From Mycobacterium sp. BK086 (lineage in GTDB: Bacteria; Actinomycetota; Actinomycetes; Mycobacteriales; Mycobacteriaceae), in NCBI GenBank assembly GCA_004362315.1, contig SNWL01000008.1, positions 434,001 through 498,000 on the forward strand: a stretch of 64,000 bases of DNA. Direction: 5' to 3'. Numbering within the stretch: the stretch's first letter is position 1; every line of letters begins with the position of its first letter. This document shows positions 34,808 through 43,898 of the stretch, piece after piece. The position numbers and the translations under genes were made by a program. The notes below the pieces were generated by a model. That model was not told the origin of the DNA, ran no database searches, and was given only the letters and a program-made list of their open reading frames with translations.

Positions 34808-36610
34808 ATGGTGGATGCGACACCATTTGGGCACTATCAGCTGCAGGAGCTGATAGGTCGCGGAGGCATGGGTGAGGTCTACCGGGCCTACGACACCAAG
34901 ACAGATCGCGTGGTCGCGCTCAAGGTTCTCCCGCACCGGTTGGCCGAGGACAACGTCTTCCAGCAACGTTTCAAGCGCGAGGCCCAAGCGGTCGCCGCCC
35001 TCAACGAGCCGCATGTCGTTCCGATCCACGGTTTCGGCGAGATCGACGGCCGGTTGTACCTGGATATGCGCCTGATCGACGGCCGGACCCTGGACGCGAT
35101 CCTCAACGAGGCGCGTAAGCCGCTGATGCCCCCGCTGGCCGTCGACATCGTCGAGCAGGTGGCCGCCGCGCTGGACGCCGCCCATGCGGCCGGGCTGATC
35201 CACCGTGACGTCAAGCCCTCGAACATCCTGATCACCGCCCGCGACTTCGCCTACCTGATCGACTTCGGCCTGGCTCGTACGGCGAGTGAGGCGGGCCTGA
35301 CGACGGCAGGCAGCACCCTGGGCACCCTGGCGTACATGGCCCCCGAGCGGTTCAGCGGCGGCAAGGCCGACCTGCGCTCCGATGTCTACGCCCTGACATG
35401 TGTCCTCTACGAATGCCTCACCGGTGTCCGGCCGTATCCGAACGACAGCCTGGAACAGCAGATCGCCGGGCATATGACCGCACCCGCCCCGCGCCCGTCC
35501 GACAAAGATCCGAGGCTGGCGGCGTTCGACGACATCATCGCCAAGGGCATGGCCAAGAAGCCCGCCGAGCGCTACGGCAGCGCCGGGGAGCTGGCCGCCG
35601 CCGCGCGGTCGGCGTTGACCACGCGGGTGCGCAAGATCGGCAGCTCGGGGCGGCACGCGTTGGCCGCGGCTCCGCGGTCACACCGGCGCACGTGGCTGGC
35701 GGTTGGGGCGACGGTGCTGCTGGTGGCCGGCGCGGGAATCGGTGTGTGGCAGTGGCGGGAATCGGACACGAAGTCCAGTGGTGCGACGAGTTTGGCGGGT
35801 ACGGCGTCCAGTTCGGAGCCCACGCCGCCTGCCGACGGTGCGGTGCCGGCGCTCGCGGCGACCGTGCCGCAGAAGATCCGGGATTCCGGCAGGCTGGTCG
35901 TGGGCGTCAATATCCCCTATGCGCCAAACGAATTTATCGACGCCGACGGCAAGGTCGTCGGATTCGACGTCGACCTGATGAACGCGGTCGCCCGCACGCT
36001 CGGTTTGACGCCGGAGTATCGGCAGACCGCGTTCGAGGCGATCATCCCGTCGGTGCGTGCAGGCGACTTCAATCTCGGCATGTCGTCGTTCACCGATACC
36101 AAGGAGCGGGAAGCCGCCGCCGACTTCGTCACCTACTTCCAGGCAGGCACGCTGTGGGCACAGCGCCCCGGTGTTGCGGTCGACCCCGACAACGCCTGTG
36201 GGCTCAAAGTCGGTGTGGCGTATCCGTCTTTGCAGGAATCCGACGAGCTGCCGGCCAAGAGCCAAGCCTGCGTCACCGCGGGCAAGCCGCCCATCAAGAA
36301 GGTGATCTACACCCGCCAGGACGATCTCAACACCGCGCTGATCGCCGGCGAGGTCGACGCGATGTCTGCCGACTCGCCCGTCACCGGTTTTGCGATCAAG
36401 ACCAGCGGCGGGCAGCTCGAGGCGGCGGGCACCGTGTTCGACTCCGCGCCATACGGCTGGCCGGTGGACAAGGATTCCGGTCTCGGCACGTCGCTGCAGC
36501 TGGCGTTGCAGCATCTGATGAAGACGGGGGAGTACCGCACCATCGCCACGATGTGGGGTGTCGAGAAGGGCATGATCGACGCGCCGGTGATCAACGGGGC
36601 TGTGCGCTAA
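34808..36610 (+). CDS. Ser/Thr protein kinase fused to an extracellular family-3 solute-binding domain
   Basis: The 600-residue protein is a complete eukaryotic-type kinase (residues ~10-265): glycine loop GRGGMGEV at 17-24, catalytic Lys39 in VALKVL, HRDVKPSN at ~132, DFG at ~152 and MAPERF at ~177. Its activation loop is Thr-rich (TTAGSTLGT), as in autophosphorylated Pkn kinases. One transmembrane helix at ~294-313 (WLAVGATVLLVAGAGIGVW) and a Ser/Thr/Pro linker follow. Residues ~354-594 form a periplasmic-binding-protein type II domain of SBP family 3 (RDSGRLVVGVNIPYAPNEFIDADG, VRAGDFNLGMSSFT). SBP3 proteins bind amino acids such as glutamine, so the kinase probably senses an external amino acid directly. 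Alternative ligands are other polar solutes. Confidence 0.88.
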   Translation: MVDATPFGHYQLQELIGRGGMGEVYRAYDTKTDRVVALKVLPHRLAEDNVFQQRFKREAQAVAALNEPHVVPIHGFGEIDGRLYLDMRLIDGRTLDAILNEARKPLMPPLAVDIVEQVAAALDAAHAAGLIHRDVKPSNILITARDFAYLIDFGLARTASEAGLTTAGSTLGTLAYMAPERFSGGKADLRSDVYALTCVLYECLTGVRPYPNDSLEQQIAGHMTAPAPRPSDKDPRLAAFDDIIAKGMAKKPAERYGSAGELAAAARSALTTRVRKIGSSGRHALAAAPRSHRRTWLAVGATVLLVAGAGIGVWQWRESDTKSSGATSLAGTASSSEPTPPADGAVPALAATVPQKIRDSGRLVVGVNIPYAPNEFIDADGKVVGFDVDLMNAVARTLGLTPEYRQTAFEAIIPSVRAGDFNLGMSSFTDTKEREAAADFVTYFQAGTLWAQRPGVAVDPDNACGLKVGVAYPSLQESDELPAKSQACVTAGKPPIKKVIYTRQDDLNTALIAGEVDAMSADSPVTGFAIKTSGGQLEAAGTVFDSAPYGWPVDKDSGLGTSLQLALQHLMKTGEYRTIATMWGVEKGMIDAPVINGAVR

Positions 36611-36614
36611 CGGT

Positions 36615-37814
36615 TTACGCTTCTGCCGAATGCAGCATGCCCGCGATATCGGGGTCGAGCTGTTGCAGCGCGACGATGACCGAGATCGGTGCGTCCCGGC
36701 CGATGTTGGACAGGACGGTCGTGGTGCGGCCCTGTCGTTCCGGTGGGCGCAGTTCGTCGATGCGCGCTTGCAGCGCCGTGGCAAGTTCGTCGAACTCGAT
36801 GATCAATCCGGCCACGATGATCAATTCGGGATCGAGCAGTGCTTCGATCAGCGCGGCGGTGTGTGCGACACGGTCGATGACGTCACGAATGATGTCCTGC
36901 GCCTGCTGATTTCGGGCAGTATTCTCCCGCAACGCGCCGACGTCGACCTCGTCATAAGTCATCCCGACCGTCTGCGGCGCTGCTGCCTGCATCGCATACA
37001 TCGACATGTCTGCCTCGACGCATCCGAGCCGACCGCAACGGCACGGCGTGGAGCTGCCGTAGACCGGCACGTGGCCGATGGCGCCCGCGACGCCTGTCGA
37101 ACCGGCATACGGTCGGCCGTCGATGATCAACCCGACACCAAGTCGGCCACCGTGATCCAAGACGACCGCCGAGCGCGCCTCACGTGCTTCACCGGCGATC
37201 GTCTCCGCCAACGTAATTGCCTTGGTGGTGTCCTGTACTGCCACCGGGATGCCGAGATCGCGGGAAAGCAGCTTGCCCAGTTCGATATTCGCCCATCCGA
37301 GCTCGTGGGTTTCGATGACCAGTCCCGTGGTGTCGTCGACGAGTCCCGGGACGCAGACACCCGCGACCGATGCGGGCTTGCCAGCGGAATCGGCCATCAA
37401 CTTTTTGGCGAGTGTTGTGATCGAGCGGATCACCGCCGCGGGGTCCCTGTCGCCCGTTGGTGTCTGACCTTCGTGGGAGATGTTTCCGGTCGCGTCGGCG
37501 AGGACGACCCTGGCGCGGATTCCGTCGATCTGGATTCCCAGGACTCTGCGCGCCTCCGGGTTGCAGTCGAGCAGAATGCGCGGTCGGCCGCGAGAGCTGA
37601 CGCCCTCGATGCGGGACTCCAGTTCGACCAGGGTGCCGTCTTCGATCAGATCGGCCACGATCGTCGTGATCTGGGGGCGGGGCAGGCCGAGTTTGTCGGC
37701 GAGATCAGCCCTGGCCAGCGGGCCGGATGTCCGCAGCAGGTGAACGACGCGCTGACGCAGCAGGAGGCGCGCGACCTGCCTGCTCTGCCTCGTCGAATCT
37801 GACGGTTTCAGCAC
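36615..37814 (-). CDS. ROK family transcriptional repressor
   Basis: The GTG at 37814 gives 399 residues, the usual ROK regulator length; the frame is open to 37970 but that part is not conserved in character. The N-terminal winged helix reads LRTSGPLARADLADKLGLPRPQITTIVADLI. The sugar-kinase-like fold has the ROK motif (GRLGVGLIIDGRPYAGSTGVAGAIGHVPV) and the zinc cluster CRCGRLGCVEAD. The ribosome site AAGGAGG lies only two bases before the GTG, an unusually short spacing, so a nearby alternative start is possible. The gene is divergent from the large secreted protein across two tandem 25-bp repeats that are its likely operators. ROK repressors respond to sugars or sugar phosphates. Confidence 0.85.
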   Translation of the reverse strand: MLKPSDSTRQSRQVARLLLRQRVVHLLRTSGPLARADLADKLGLPRPQITTIVADLIEDGTLVELESRIEGVSSRGRPRILLDCNPEARRVLGIQIDGIRARVVLADATGNISHEGQTPTGDRDPAAVIRSITTLAKKLMADSAGKPASVAGVCVPGLVDDTTGLVIETHELGWANIELGKLLSRDLGIPVAVQDTTKAITLAETIAGEAREARSAVVLDHGGRLGVGLIIDGRPYAGSTGVAGAIGHVPVYGSSTPCRCGRLGCVEADMSMYAMQAAAPQTVGMTYDEVDVGALRENTARNQQAQDIIRDVIDRVAHTAALIEALLDPELIIVAGLIIEFDELATALQARIDELRPPERQGRTTTVLSNIGRDAPISVIVALQQLDPDIAGMLHSAEA

Positions 37815-37823
37815 GACCTCCTT

Positions 37824-37839
37824 GACGCCGACCGGCGTC
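37824..37839 (-). promoter_or_regulatory. Hairpin just upstream of the ROK gene ribosome site
   Basis: GACGCC-GACC-GGCGTC is a perfect 6-bp inverted repeat in the 5' leader of the ROK mRNA, ending about two bases before the AAGGAGG. It may modulate translation or be part of a regulator site. Confidence 0.35.
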
Positions 37840-37843
37840 CTGC

Positions 37844-37896
37844 TATTAAATTCGTCACACCAACTAAATCGTATTAAGTACGTCACACCAATTAAA
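37844..37896. repeat. Two tandem 25-bp repeats in the ROK/surface-protein divergent promoter
   Basis: Copy 1 (37844-37868) and copy 2 (37872-37896) match at 22 of 25 positions, with a period of 28 bases. Both contain the core CGTCACACCAA flanked by AT-rich arms, an arrangement like ROK (NagC/Mlc) operators, where a GC-rich core sits between A/T-rich flanks. The pair lies between the ROK start at 37814 and the secreted-protein start at 37912, so one regulator could control both promoters. Confidence 0.6.
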
Positions 37897-37911
37897 CCGG
37901 GGAGACCTCCA

Positions 37912-40284
37912 ATGACCGCTGAACATCGACCTGCCAAACCGCTGACCAGCTCCCTGCAGGGTGCCGCCAAGGTCGGCGCATACGGAGGGATCGCCGTTGC
38001 CGCGTGGCTGGCCGGGTCGGTAGCCGCCGGTCACGGGGTCGCGTCGGCCGACGCGACCGGCAGCTCGTCGGGTTCATCCGCTTCCTCCGCTGGTGGATCT
38101 ACCTCCGGCGGCTCGTCGACGGCACATGCCGGGCCGCGATCCACCGGTATCGCCAAGGCTAGAGGCAGCCGCATCTCCAAGCCCGCTGCCACGACGAAGG
38201 CGGGCGATTCGACCGGTACCGCGGCAGCGACAACGGTGACCGCGCCGGCCGCACCCAAGCTCAAGGCCACCAGCCCGCGTACCGCGGTCTCGTCCGTGCC
38301 GGCTGCGGTCAGCGCACCCGTCGTCAGGCCCAACCCGCTGGGATTGCTCAACAGCGCCGTCACGTCACTGCTCAACCCGTTCCTCAAACCGGCGCCCACC
38401 AACAGCGGGCCCATCGTGCCGATCATCTGGTCGGCACTCGGTGCGGTGCGGCGGGACGTGTTCAACCAGGCGCCGACGATCGGAACCCCGACGACCACGG
38501 TGCAGACGGGCCAGACGGTTACCGGGAACGTCGGCGCGACCGACGCGGAAGGTGATGCGCTGAAGTACACCGTCACCCAAGGCCCCAAGTACGGCACGCT
38601 GACCATCGATCAGGCGACCGGCAACTTCACCTACACCCCGGACGACATCAATTACTCTGCTGCGCAGACTGATTCGTTCACGATTTCGGTCACCGACGGC
38701 AAGTTCAACGTGCTGATGCCATTCAGCTCGCGCACCGCGTCGGCCAGCAGCAGCCTCACAGTGCTCAGTCCGGAAGCGACGCGGGTGATCCTGAACCTGC
38801 CGGCCACGATCACCAACCCGACGATTCCGCGATTCGCGCCGGACGGCAAGACCCTGATGTTCTCGGCGACACCCGTCGCCGGTGGGCGCACCGAGATCTA
38901 CTCGATCAGCGCCGACGACACCGACGGGTCCACCGTCACCTGTGTCACGTGCGGGGTAACCCCCTCTGAGGGCAACTTGGGCAAGAGCACCTACACCAGC
39001 GACGGCTCCGGCCGTTTCCTTGTCGAGGCTCCCGGCCATTGGGACGTATACCAGCCCGCCACCGAGACCAGCGCCGCGGCGCTGATCCCCATCATCACGC
39101 CGCCGTCGGGATCCACCGCTGTCGACAAGCAGCGCGAGATGCGTATCTCACCGGACGGCAAGTACGTGATGTTCAGCCAGATCCAGCTCGGGACAGGCAA
39201 TCTCATCACCGCCGTGCCCATCGTGGGCAAGTTGGTTCTCTCAGCCAACGCGACCACCGGAGCCCCGGAGTACCACATCGAGGATGCCAGGGTGGTCTAC
39301 CCGGTCGGCGAGGGCAAGCAGTGGACGCCAGACGGCAAAGGCGTGATCATCCTCGCCGGCCGGTACGAGTCGGGCAATGTCGACGACGTGGTCGTCGACC
39401 TGGCCACCGGGAACGTCACGCGGCTGACCGGAAACCTCGACTACGACGAGGACGTCGACATGTCACCCAACCAGCAGTGGATCGCGATCTGCAGCACGCG
39501 GGGGCTCGACGCCCTGACCCCGATGACCCGGATCGACCGTCCCGCCTTGCTGCCGGCCGATATTCAGGGCGCCGTGTACACCGCCTACGCAGGTGGACTC
39601 GCGACGGGCCAATACCCCAGCGGCACCGGGATCAACGTGTCCAACCAGGAGTGGCTGGTCGCGATCGACGATGATCTCAAGGGCGAGAACGGCATTCCGC
39701 TCTTCGTCACCGGTGACGGCTACACCGCCCGCAGCATGCCGAGCTGGAACGCCGATGGAACCTCGGTCGCCTTCTGGGAGCGCAACATCAGCGACGCGAC
39801 CGACACCAGACTGGTCGTCACCAACCTGAAGTACACGACCAGCGTCGGAACGGTCCAGGGTGATCTGGTCACACCGAACGCGGACTGGGCACCGGCCTTG
39901 GCGACCTACAAAGCCGGACCTGCGCCGCTGCCGCCGGTCGGGGCGTACACCAGTCAGTACGGCGGCACCGCGTACGTCTCGGAGGCACCCGATCCCACCA
40001 CGGCCGGCAACACGATTCGCACCGTGACGTACACCAACTACGTCAACAAGGAAGGCATGATTCTAAACGGCACCGAGTCGACGAGCGCGGGAGCCAGCCA
40101 GGCCTCAATCGTCTACAAGGCCAACATCGTCGTCACCGGTGATCACACCGGCTCCCTGACGGCCAACGCCACCATCAACAAGCTGACCCGGACGATCACC
40201 GGCACGATTTCGTCCACGCTCGACGGCGACACTCAAGTACTGCTCGACCCGACGAAGGTCATCGACGATCAGCTGAGCGCCTAG
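37912..40284 (+). CDS. Large secreted protein with Ig-like (VCBS/cadherin-like) and beta-propeller regions
   Basis: The ATG at 37912 gives 790 residues with an N-terminal signal (GGIAVAAWLAGSVAAGHGVASA). A Ser/Thr/Ala/Gly-rich linker of about 120 residues follows. Residues ~185-285 look like a bacterial Ig/cadherin-like repeat (ATDAEGDALKYTVTQGPKYG, TGNFTYTPDD). The centre has TolB/PD40-type blades (FAPDGKTLMFSATP, ISPDGKYVMFSQ, WTPDGKGVIILAG, WNADGTSVAFWE). The last ~130 residues lack recognisable repeats. This suggests an exported, carbohydrate- or peptide-binding surface protein. It is divergent from the ROK repressor and likely regulated by it. It is convergent with the DUF5709 gene, with four shared bases. 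Confidence 0.75.
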   Translation: MTAEHRPAKPLTSSLQGAAKVGAYGGIAVAAWLAGSVAAGHGVASADATGSSSGSSASSAGGSTSGGSSTAHAGPRSTGIAKARGSRISKPAATTKAGDSTGTAAATTVTAPAAPKLKATSPRTAVSSVPAAVSAPVVRPNPLGLLNSAVTSLLNPFLKPAPTNSGPIVPIIWSALGAVRRDVFNQAPTIGTPTTTVQTGQTVTGNVGATDAEGDALKYTVTQGPKYGTLTIDQATGNFTYTPDDINYSAAQTDSFTISVTDGKFNVLMPFSSRTASASSSLTVLSPEATRVILNLPATITNPTIPRFAPDGKTLMFSATPVAGGRTEIYSISADDTDGSTVTCVTCGVTPSEGNLGKSTYTSDGSGRFLVEAPGHWDVYQPATETSAAALIPIITPPSGSTAVDKQREMRISPDGKYVMFSQIQLGTGNLITAVPIVGKLVLSANATTGAPEYHIEDARVVYPVGEGKQWTPDGKGVIILAGRYESGNVDDVVVDLATGNVTRLTGNLDYDEDVDMSPNQQWIAICSTRGLDALTPMTRIDRPALLPADIQGAVYTAYAGGLATGQYPSGTGINVSNQEWLVAIDDDLKGENGIPLFVTGDGYTARSMPSWNADGTSVAFWERNISDATDTRLVVTNLKYTTSVGTVQGDLVTPNADWAPALATYKAGPAPLPPVGAYTSQYGGTAYVSEAPDPTTAGNTIRTVTYTNYVNKEGMILNGTESTSAGASQASIVYKANIVVTGDHTGSLTANATINKLTRTITGTISSTLDGDTQVLLDPTKVIDDQLSA

Positions 40285-40727
40285 TCGTCCTCGTCGTCGA
40301 TGACGTGCATGGCGGCCTCCTCCGCGGAGGCCGCCCCGCCGTCGATACCGACGTCGGAGGCGAACAGCTCGGACTCGTCGTCCTCGCCGAATCCCGCATC
40401 GGGTGCCACCAGCCGGCCCGAGCGGGCCCGGCCGACCTCGTCGTCCTCGGGAAACTCTTCCTCATCGTCGGAGTCGCCGTTCAGCTCGTCGAGCACATTG
40501 CCGATGCGGGAGATCGGGTCGGGCTCCTCCTCGGCCAGCAGCTCGTCGAGGGTTTCCGGGCCGGGATGGTCCAGGTTCGTGCGCGCATACGGTCGTTCCG
40601 GCGGTGAGATCCCCTCGTCGAGGATGTCGTCGACGCCGCGGTCGACCAGGGTGTCCTCGGGTTGGAGCTGGTTGTCATCCTCGACGCTGTACTCGCCGCT
40701 GTCGTTGTCGTCGTCCCAAGTGCTCAC
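40281..40727 (-). CDS. DUF5709-type acidic protein
   Basis: The GTG at 40725-40727 gives 148 residues, strongly acidic throughout (DDDNDSGEYSVEDD, DSDDEEEFPEDDE). The conserved DTLVDRGVDDILDEGISPPERPYA opening is the actinobacterial DUF5709 hallmark. It is small, soluble and probably largely disordered, with no known function. Its 3' end overlaps the secreted-protein gene by four bases (convergent). Confidence 0.75.
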   Translation of the reverse strand: MSTWDDDNDSGEYSVEDDNQLQPEDTLVDRGVDDILDEGISPPERPYARTNLDHPGPETLDELLAEEEPDPISRIGNVLDELNGDSDDEEEFPEDDEVGRARSGRLVAPDAGFGEDDESELFASDVGIDGGAASAEEAAMHVIDDEDD

Positions 40728-40766
40728 CGCTCCAGAATGTCACGGTGTCGCGAGAACGCCACCCCG

Positions 40767-41732
40767 TCAGCGGGTGACCACGTTGTGCAGCGGCGCGCCC
40801 ATCTGCAACCGGGTGATGTTCGCGGTGATGTCCTCGATCCGGCCGATGAAGGTATCGCGGGTGACACCCGACGAATGCGGGGTCATCAACAGGTTCGGCA
40901 GATGGGCGAACGGTAGATCGCCCGGCGCGGCCACCCCGTCGCCCGACGGATAGCGATACCAGACATCGATCGCCGCGGCGCGGATCACGCCACCGGCGAG
41001 CGCGTCGAAAAGCGCCTGCTGCTGTACCAGTGGACCGCGCCCGACGTTGATCAGCACCCCGTCGGGTCCCAGCGCCCGCAACTGTGCGGCGCCGATCATC
41101 CCCTGGGTGCGTGAACTCAGCGGCGCAGACACGACGGCAACGTCGCATTCGGTCAACAGCCGAGTCAGCGAGTCCGTGTCGCCCGCCCAGGCCAGCCCGC
41201 AGTCCGGCACCCGACCCGAGTTCGTCACCGCCGCACCGCTGCATCCAAAGGCGCGCAACAACTGCCAGGCGCACTGGCCGATATGCCCGAACCCGACGAA
41301 CCCGATGCGGGCCTCCCCGAGCGTGGGTGCCTGTGGAATCTTGCGGTCATACACCGATGTCGCCCACCGGTTGTCGCGCAGCGCGCGATCCTGAACGAGG
41401 AAGTCCCGCCGTAGCATCACTGCGGCGGCGACGATGTATTCCGCCATCGACCGTTCATGGTGAAAAGTGTTGGCGACCAGCACCTCCGGCGGCAGTGCCT
41501 CGAAAGCCACCTTGTCGGTGCCGGCGCCGGCGACGTGGACCAGTCGCAGGCTTTCGGCGGCCTGTGCCATCTGCGTGGTGAACCGGCCGCCGACGAACAC
41601 CTGCGCATCACGCAGGTCCTCCGGGGCGACCTCACCGACCCGCCAGCGCACCTCGGTGCCCTCGGGCACCTGCGCTTCGAACCGGGAGCGGTGCGGAATC
41701 AGGTTGGCGTCGTTGACCAGAACGTCCATCAT
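40767..41732 (-). CDS. D-isomer-specific 2-hydroxyacid dehydrogenase (1 of 2)
   Basis: The protein has 321 residues from the first of two ATGs at 41732 and 41729; the first overlaps the gudD stop by four bases. The NAD(P) Rossmann motif is [16 protein letters not shown] (~145-160), and the catalytic end is seen in [14 protein letters not shown] (Arg) and MTPHSSGVT (His). The C-terminal part has an unusual WYRYPSGDG segment in place of the usual DVF-EEPLP motif. Family members reduce glyoxylate, hydroxypyruvate or related 2-oxoacids. It is the last gene of the ABC-gudD operon and may process a side product of hexarate breakdown. Confidence 0.82.
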   Translation of the reverse strand: MMDVLVNDANLIPHRSRFEAQVPEGTEVRWRVGEVAPEDLRDAQVFVGGRFTTQMAQAAESLRLVHVAGAGTDKVAFEALPPEVLVANTFHHERSMAEYIVAAAVMLRRDFLVQDRALRDNRWATSVYDRKIPQAPTLGEARIGFVGFGHIGQCAWQLLRAFGCSGAAVTNSGRVPDCGLAWAGDTDSLTRLLTECDVAVVSAPLSSRTQGMIGAAQLRALGPDGVLINVGRGPLVQQQALFDALAGGVIRAAAIDVWYRYPSGDGVAAPGDLPFAHLPNLLMTPHSSGVTRDTFIGRIEDITANITRLQMGAPLHNVVTR

Positions 41733-43075
41733 AAGCCCCGCTGCAAGGCCGGGCGCTTGCTGTCGAAGGCCCAGCCGGGTATCAGATATTGCATGGCCGC
41801 CGCGTCGTCGCGGCCGCCGAGCCCCTCGCGTTGATAGAGCTCGTGTGCGGCGGCGAGCGCGTCGTGATCGAGTTCGACGCCGAGGCCCGGCTTGTCCGGA
41901 ACGGCGAGGTAGCCGTCGATGATCTCGAAGGGCCGCTTGGTGATTCGCTGACCATCCTGCCAGATCCAGTGCGTATCGATTGCGGTGATATCACCGGGGG
42001 CGGCCGCCGCGACATGGGTGAACATCGCCAGCGACACATCGAAGTGGTTGTTGGAGTGCGACCCCCACGTCAGGCCCCAGGCGTCGCAGAGCTGCGCCAC
42101 CCGCACCGAACCGGCCATCGTCCAGAAGTGCGGATCGGCCAGGGGGATGTCGACGGCGCCGGCCTTGATGGCGTGTCCGAGTTCACGCCAGTCGGTGGCG
42201 ATCATGTTCGTGGCCGTCGGCAATCCTGTCGCGCGCTTGAACTCCGCCATCACCTCGCGACCGGAGAAGCCGCCTTCCGGGCCGACCGGATCCTCGGCGT
42301 AGGCCAGTACGTCGGTGAGCTCGCGACAGGTCGTGATCGCGTCGGCGAGCAGCCAACCGCCGTTGGGGTCCAGGGTGATTCGCGCGTGCGGGAACCGGTC
42401 GGCCAGGGCGATGACGGCCTTGGCCTCGTCGGCGGCGGGCAGGACGCCACCTTTGAGCTTGAAGTCCTGAAATCCGTAGCGGGCCTGTGCGGCCTCGGCG
42501 AGCCGGACGACGGCCTCGGGCGACAGGGCCTCTTCGTGGCGAACGCGCAGCCAGTCGTCGGCGTCGGCGGCTTCGTCATCCGGTGACCGGTAGGCCAGAT
42601 CCGTCTTGGCCCGGTCGCCCACGAAGAACAGATACCCCAACGCCTGCACCCGATCTCGCTGCTGTCCCTCGCCCAGCAGCGCGGCGACGGGCACTCCGAG
42701 ATGCTGACCGAGCAGGTCCAGCATCGCCGACTCGACGGCGGTGACGGCGTGTACGGTCACGCGCAGGTCGAATGTCTGGGCACCGCGGCCGGCCGCGTCC
42801 CGGTCGGCGACGGCCCGGCGCATATCGGCCAGCACGCTGCGATGATCGCCGATGCTGCGGCCCGTGACGATCTCGCGAGCGTCGGACAGCGTACGCCGGA
42901 TCGGCTCGCCACCGGGGACCTCACCGACACCGGTATTGCCGTCGGAGTCGGTGAGAATCACGATGTTTCGGGTGAAGTAGGGGCCGTGGGCACCGCTGAG
43001 GTTCAGCAGCATGCTGTCGTGGCCGGCGACGGGGACCACCGTCATGTCCCGCACGACGGGCACTGATGGACTCAT
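41729..43075 (-). CDS. gudD: Glucarate dehydratase
   Basis: This 448-residue protein is an enolase-superfamily dehydratase close to E. coli GudD (446 residues). It converts D-glucarate (and L-idarate) to 5-dehydro-4-deoxy-D-glucarate. The base motif KLKGG is near residue 204 (the K-x-K of GlucD), the Mg ligands are seen at DPNGGW and YAEDPVG, and the His base lies in WGSHSNNHF near 342. [12 protein letters not shown] and PLADPHFW are also GlucD hallmarks. The start is 12 bp after the IclR gene ends, and the stop overlaps the hydroxyacid dehydrogenase. Confidence 0.92.
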   Translation of the reverse strand: MSPSVPVVRDMTVVPVAGHDSMLLNLSGAHGPYFTRNIVILTDSDGNTGVGEVPGGEPIRRTLSDAREIVTGRSIGDHRSVLADMRRAVADRDAAGRGAQTFDLRVTVHAVTAVESAMLDLLGQHLGVPVAALLGEGQQRDRVQALGYLFFVGDRAKTDLAYRSPDDEAADADDWLRVRHEEALSPEAVVRLAEAAQARYGFQDFKLKGGVLPAADEAKAVIALADRFPHARITLDPNGGWLLADAITTCRELTDVLAYAEDPVGPEGGFSGREVMAEFKRATGLPTATNMIATDWRELGHAIKAGAVDIPLADPHFWTMAGSVRVAQLCDAWGLTWGSHSNNHFDVSLAMFTHVAAAAPGDITAIDTHWIWQDGQRITKRPFEIIDGYLAVPDKPGLGVELDHDALAAAHELYQREGLGGRDDAAAMQYLIPGWAFDSKRPALQRGL

Positions 43076-43087
43076 GTCATCACTTCC

Positions 43088-43897
43088 TCATGAGGCGAAC
43101 CACTTGTCGCCGTTGGCTAATGGGCGCACGACGCGGGAGACCTTGTCTCCCATGGTGCAGAGGGCATCGACGATCTCCCGCTCGCGGTCCGAAGTCAGCC
43201 GGGACACCGGAATCGAGGCGCTGATGGCGTCCTGCGGCGGTGTGCCATAGCGCAGGACGACCGCGAAGCACCGCACACCGAGCGTGTTCTCCTCGTCGTC
43301 GGTGGCATATCCGCGGACCCGGACGGTGTCGAGGTCGGCGTCGAGCGCGGCGCGGTCGACGATCGTCTTGGCGGTCAGCGGTTTCAGGCCGGCGGGGACG
43401 TGCTGGTCGCGATCGAGGCCGAACCTCTCGGCGAGCAGCGACTTACCCAGGGCGGTGGCATAGGCCGGCAGCCGTCGCCCGACCCGGCTGGCAGTGCGGG
43501 TGTACTGCTTGGACTCTCGCGTGGCGAGGTAGACGACATCGGTACCGTCGAGCCGGCCGAGGTGGAAGGTCTCGTCGAGGTCCTGACGCAGATCGTCGAG
43601 GAACGGTGTGATCAGCGGCAGGTAGGGATCGCTGTCCAGGTAGCTGGTGCCGACCAGCAGGGCTCGGATCCCGATCGCGTACAGGGTGCCGGTCGGGTCC
43701 GAGCGCACCCAGCCCTGGGCCACCAGCGTGCGCAGCAGGGCATGCGCGCTGCTGCGGGGCATGCCGAGCGCGTCGCTGATCTCGCGCAGCCGCGCGGGAT
43801 CGTCGTGGCGCGCGGCCAGGTACTCCAACAGCTCGACGGTGCGCACCGCCGACTTCACCTTGCGCACTGCGAGATCGGGCGCCGATTCGTCGGACAC
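43088..43897 (-). CDS. IclR family transcriptional regulator
   Basis: The 269-residue protein has an N-terminal winged helix (KSAVRTVELLEYLAARH, DALGMPRSSAHALLRTLVAQGWV) and a C-terminal IclR effector domain (RVGRRLPAYATALGKSLLAERF, SASIPVSRLTSDREREIV). IclR regulators often control aromatic or sugar-acid catabolism and bind small carboxylates. It lies inside the operon, one base after the TauE-like gene and 12 bp before gudD, so it probably autoregulates the ABC-gudD transcript. Its likely ligand is a hexarate or its breakdown product, by context. Confidence 0.88.
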   Translation of the reverse strand: MSDESAPDLAVRKVKSAVRTVELLEYLAARHDDPARLREISDALGMPRSSAHALLRTLVAQGWVRSDPTGTLYAIGIRALLVGTSYLDSDPYLPLITPFLDDLRQDLDETFHLGRLDGTDVVYLATRESKQYTRTASRVGRRLPAYATALGKSLLAERFGLDRDQHVPAGLKPLTAKTIVDRAALDADLDTVRVRGYATDDEENTLGVRCFAVVLRYGTPPQDAISASIPVSRLTSDREREIVDALCTMGDKVSRVVRPLANGDKWFAS

Positions 43898-43898
43898 C

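Noticed and set aside
37844..37896. CRISPR array
   Set aside because: Only two copies, separated by three bases, with no spacers of usual length and no cas genes; better read as tandem operators.
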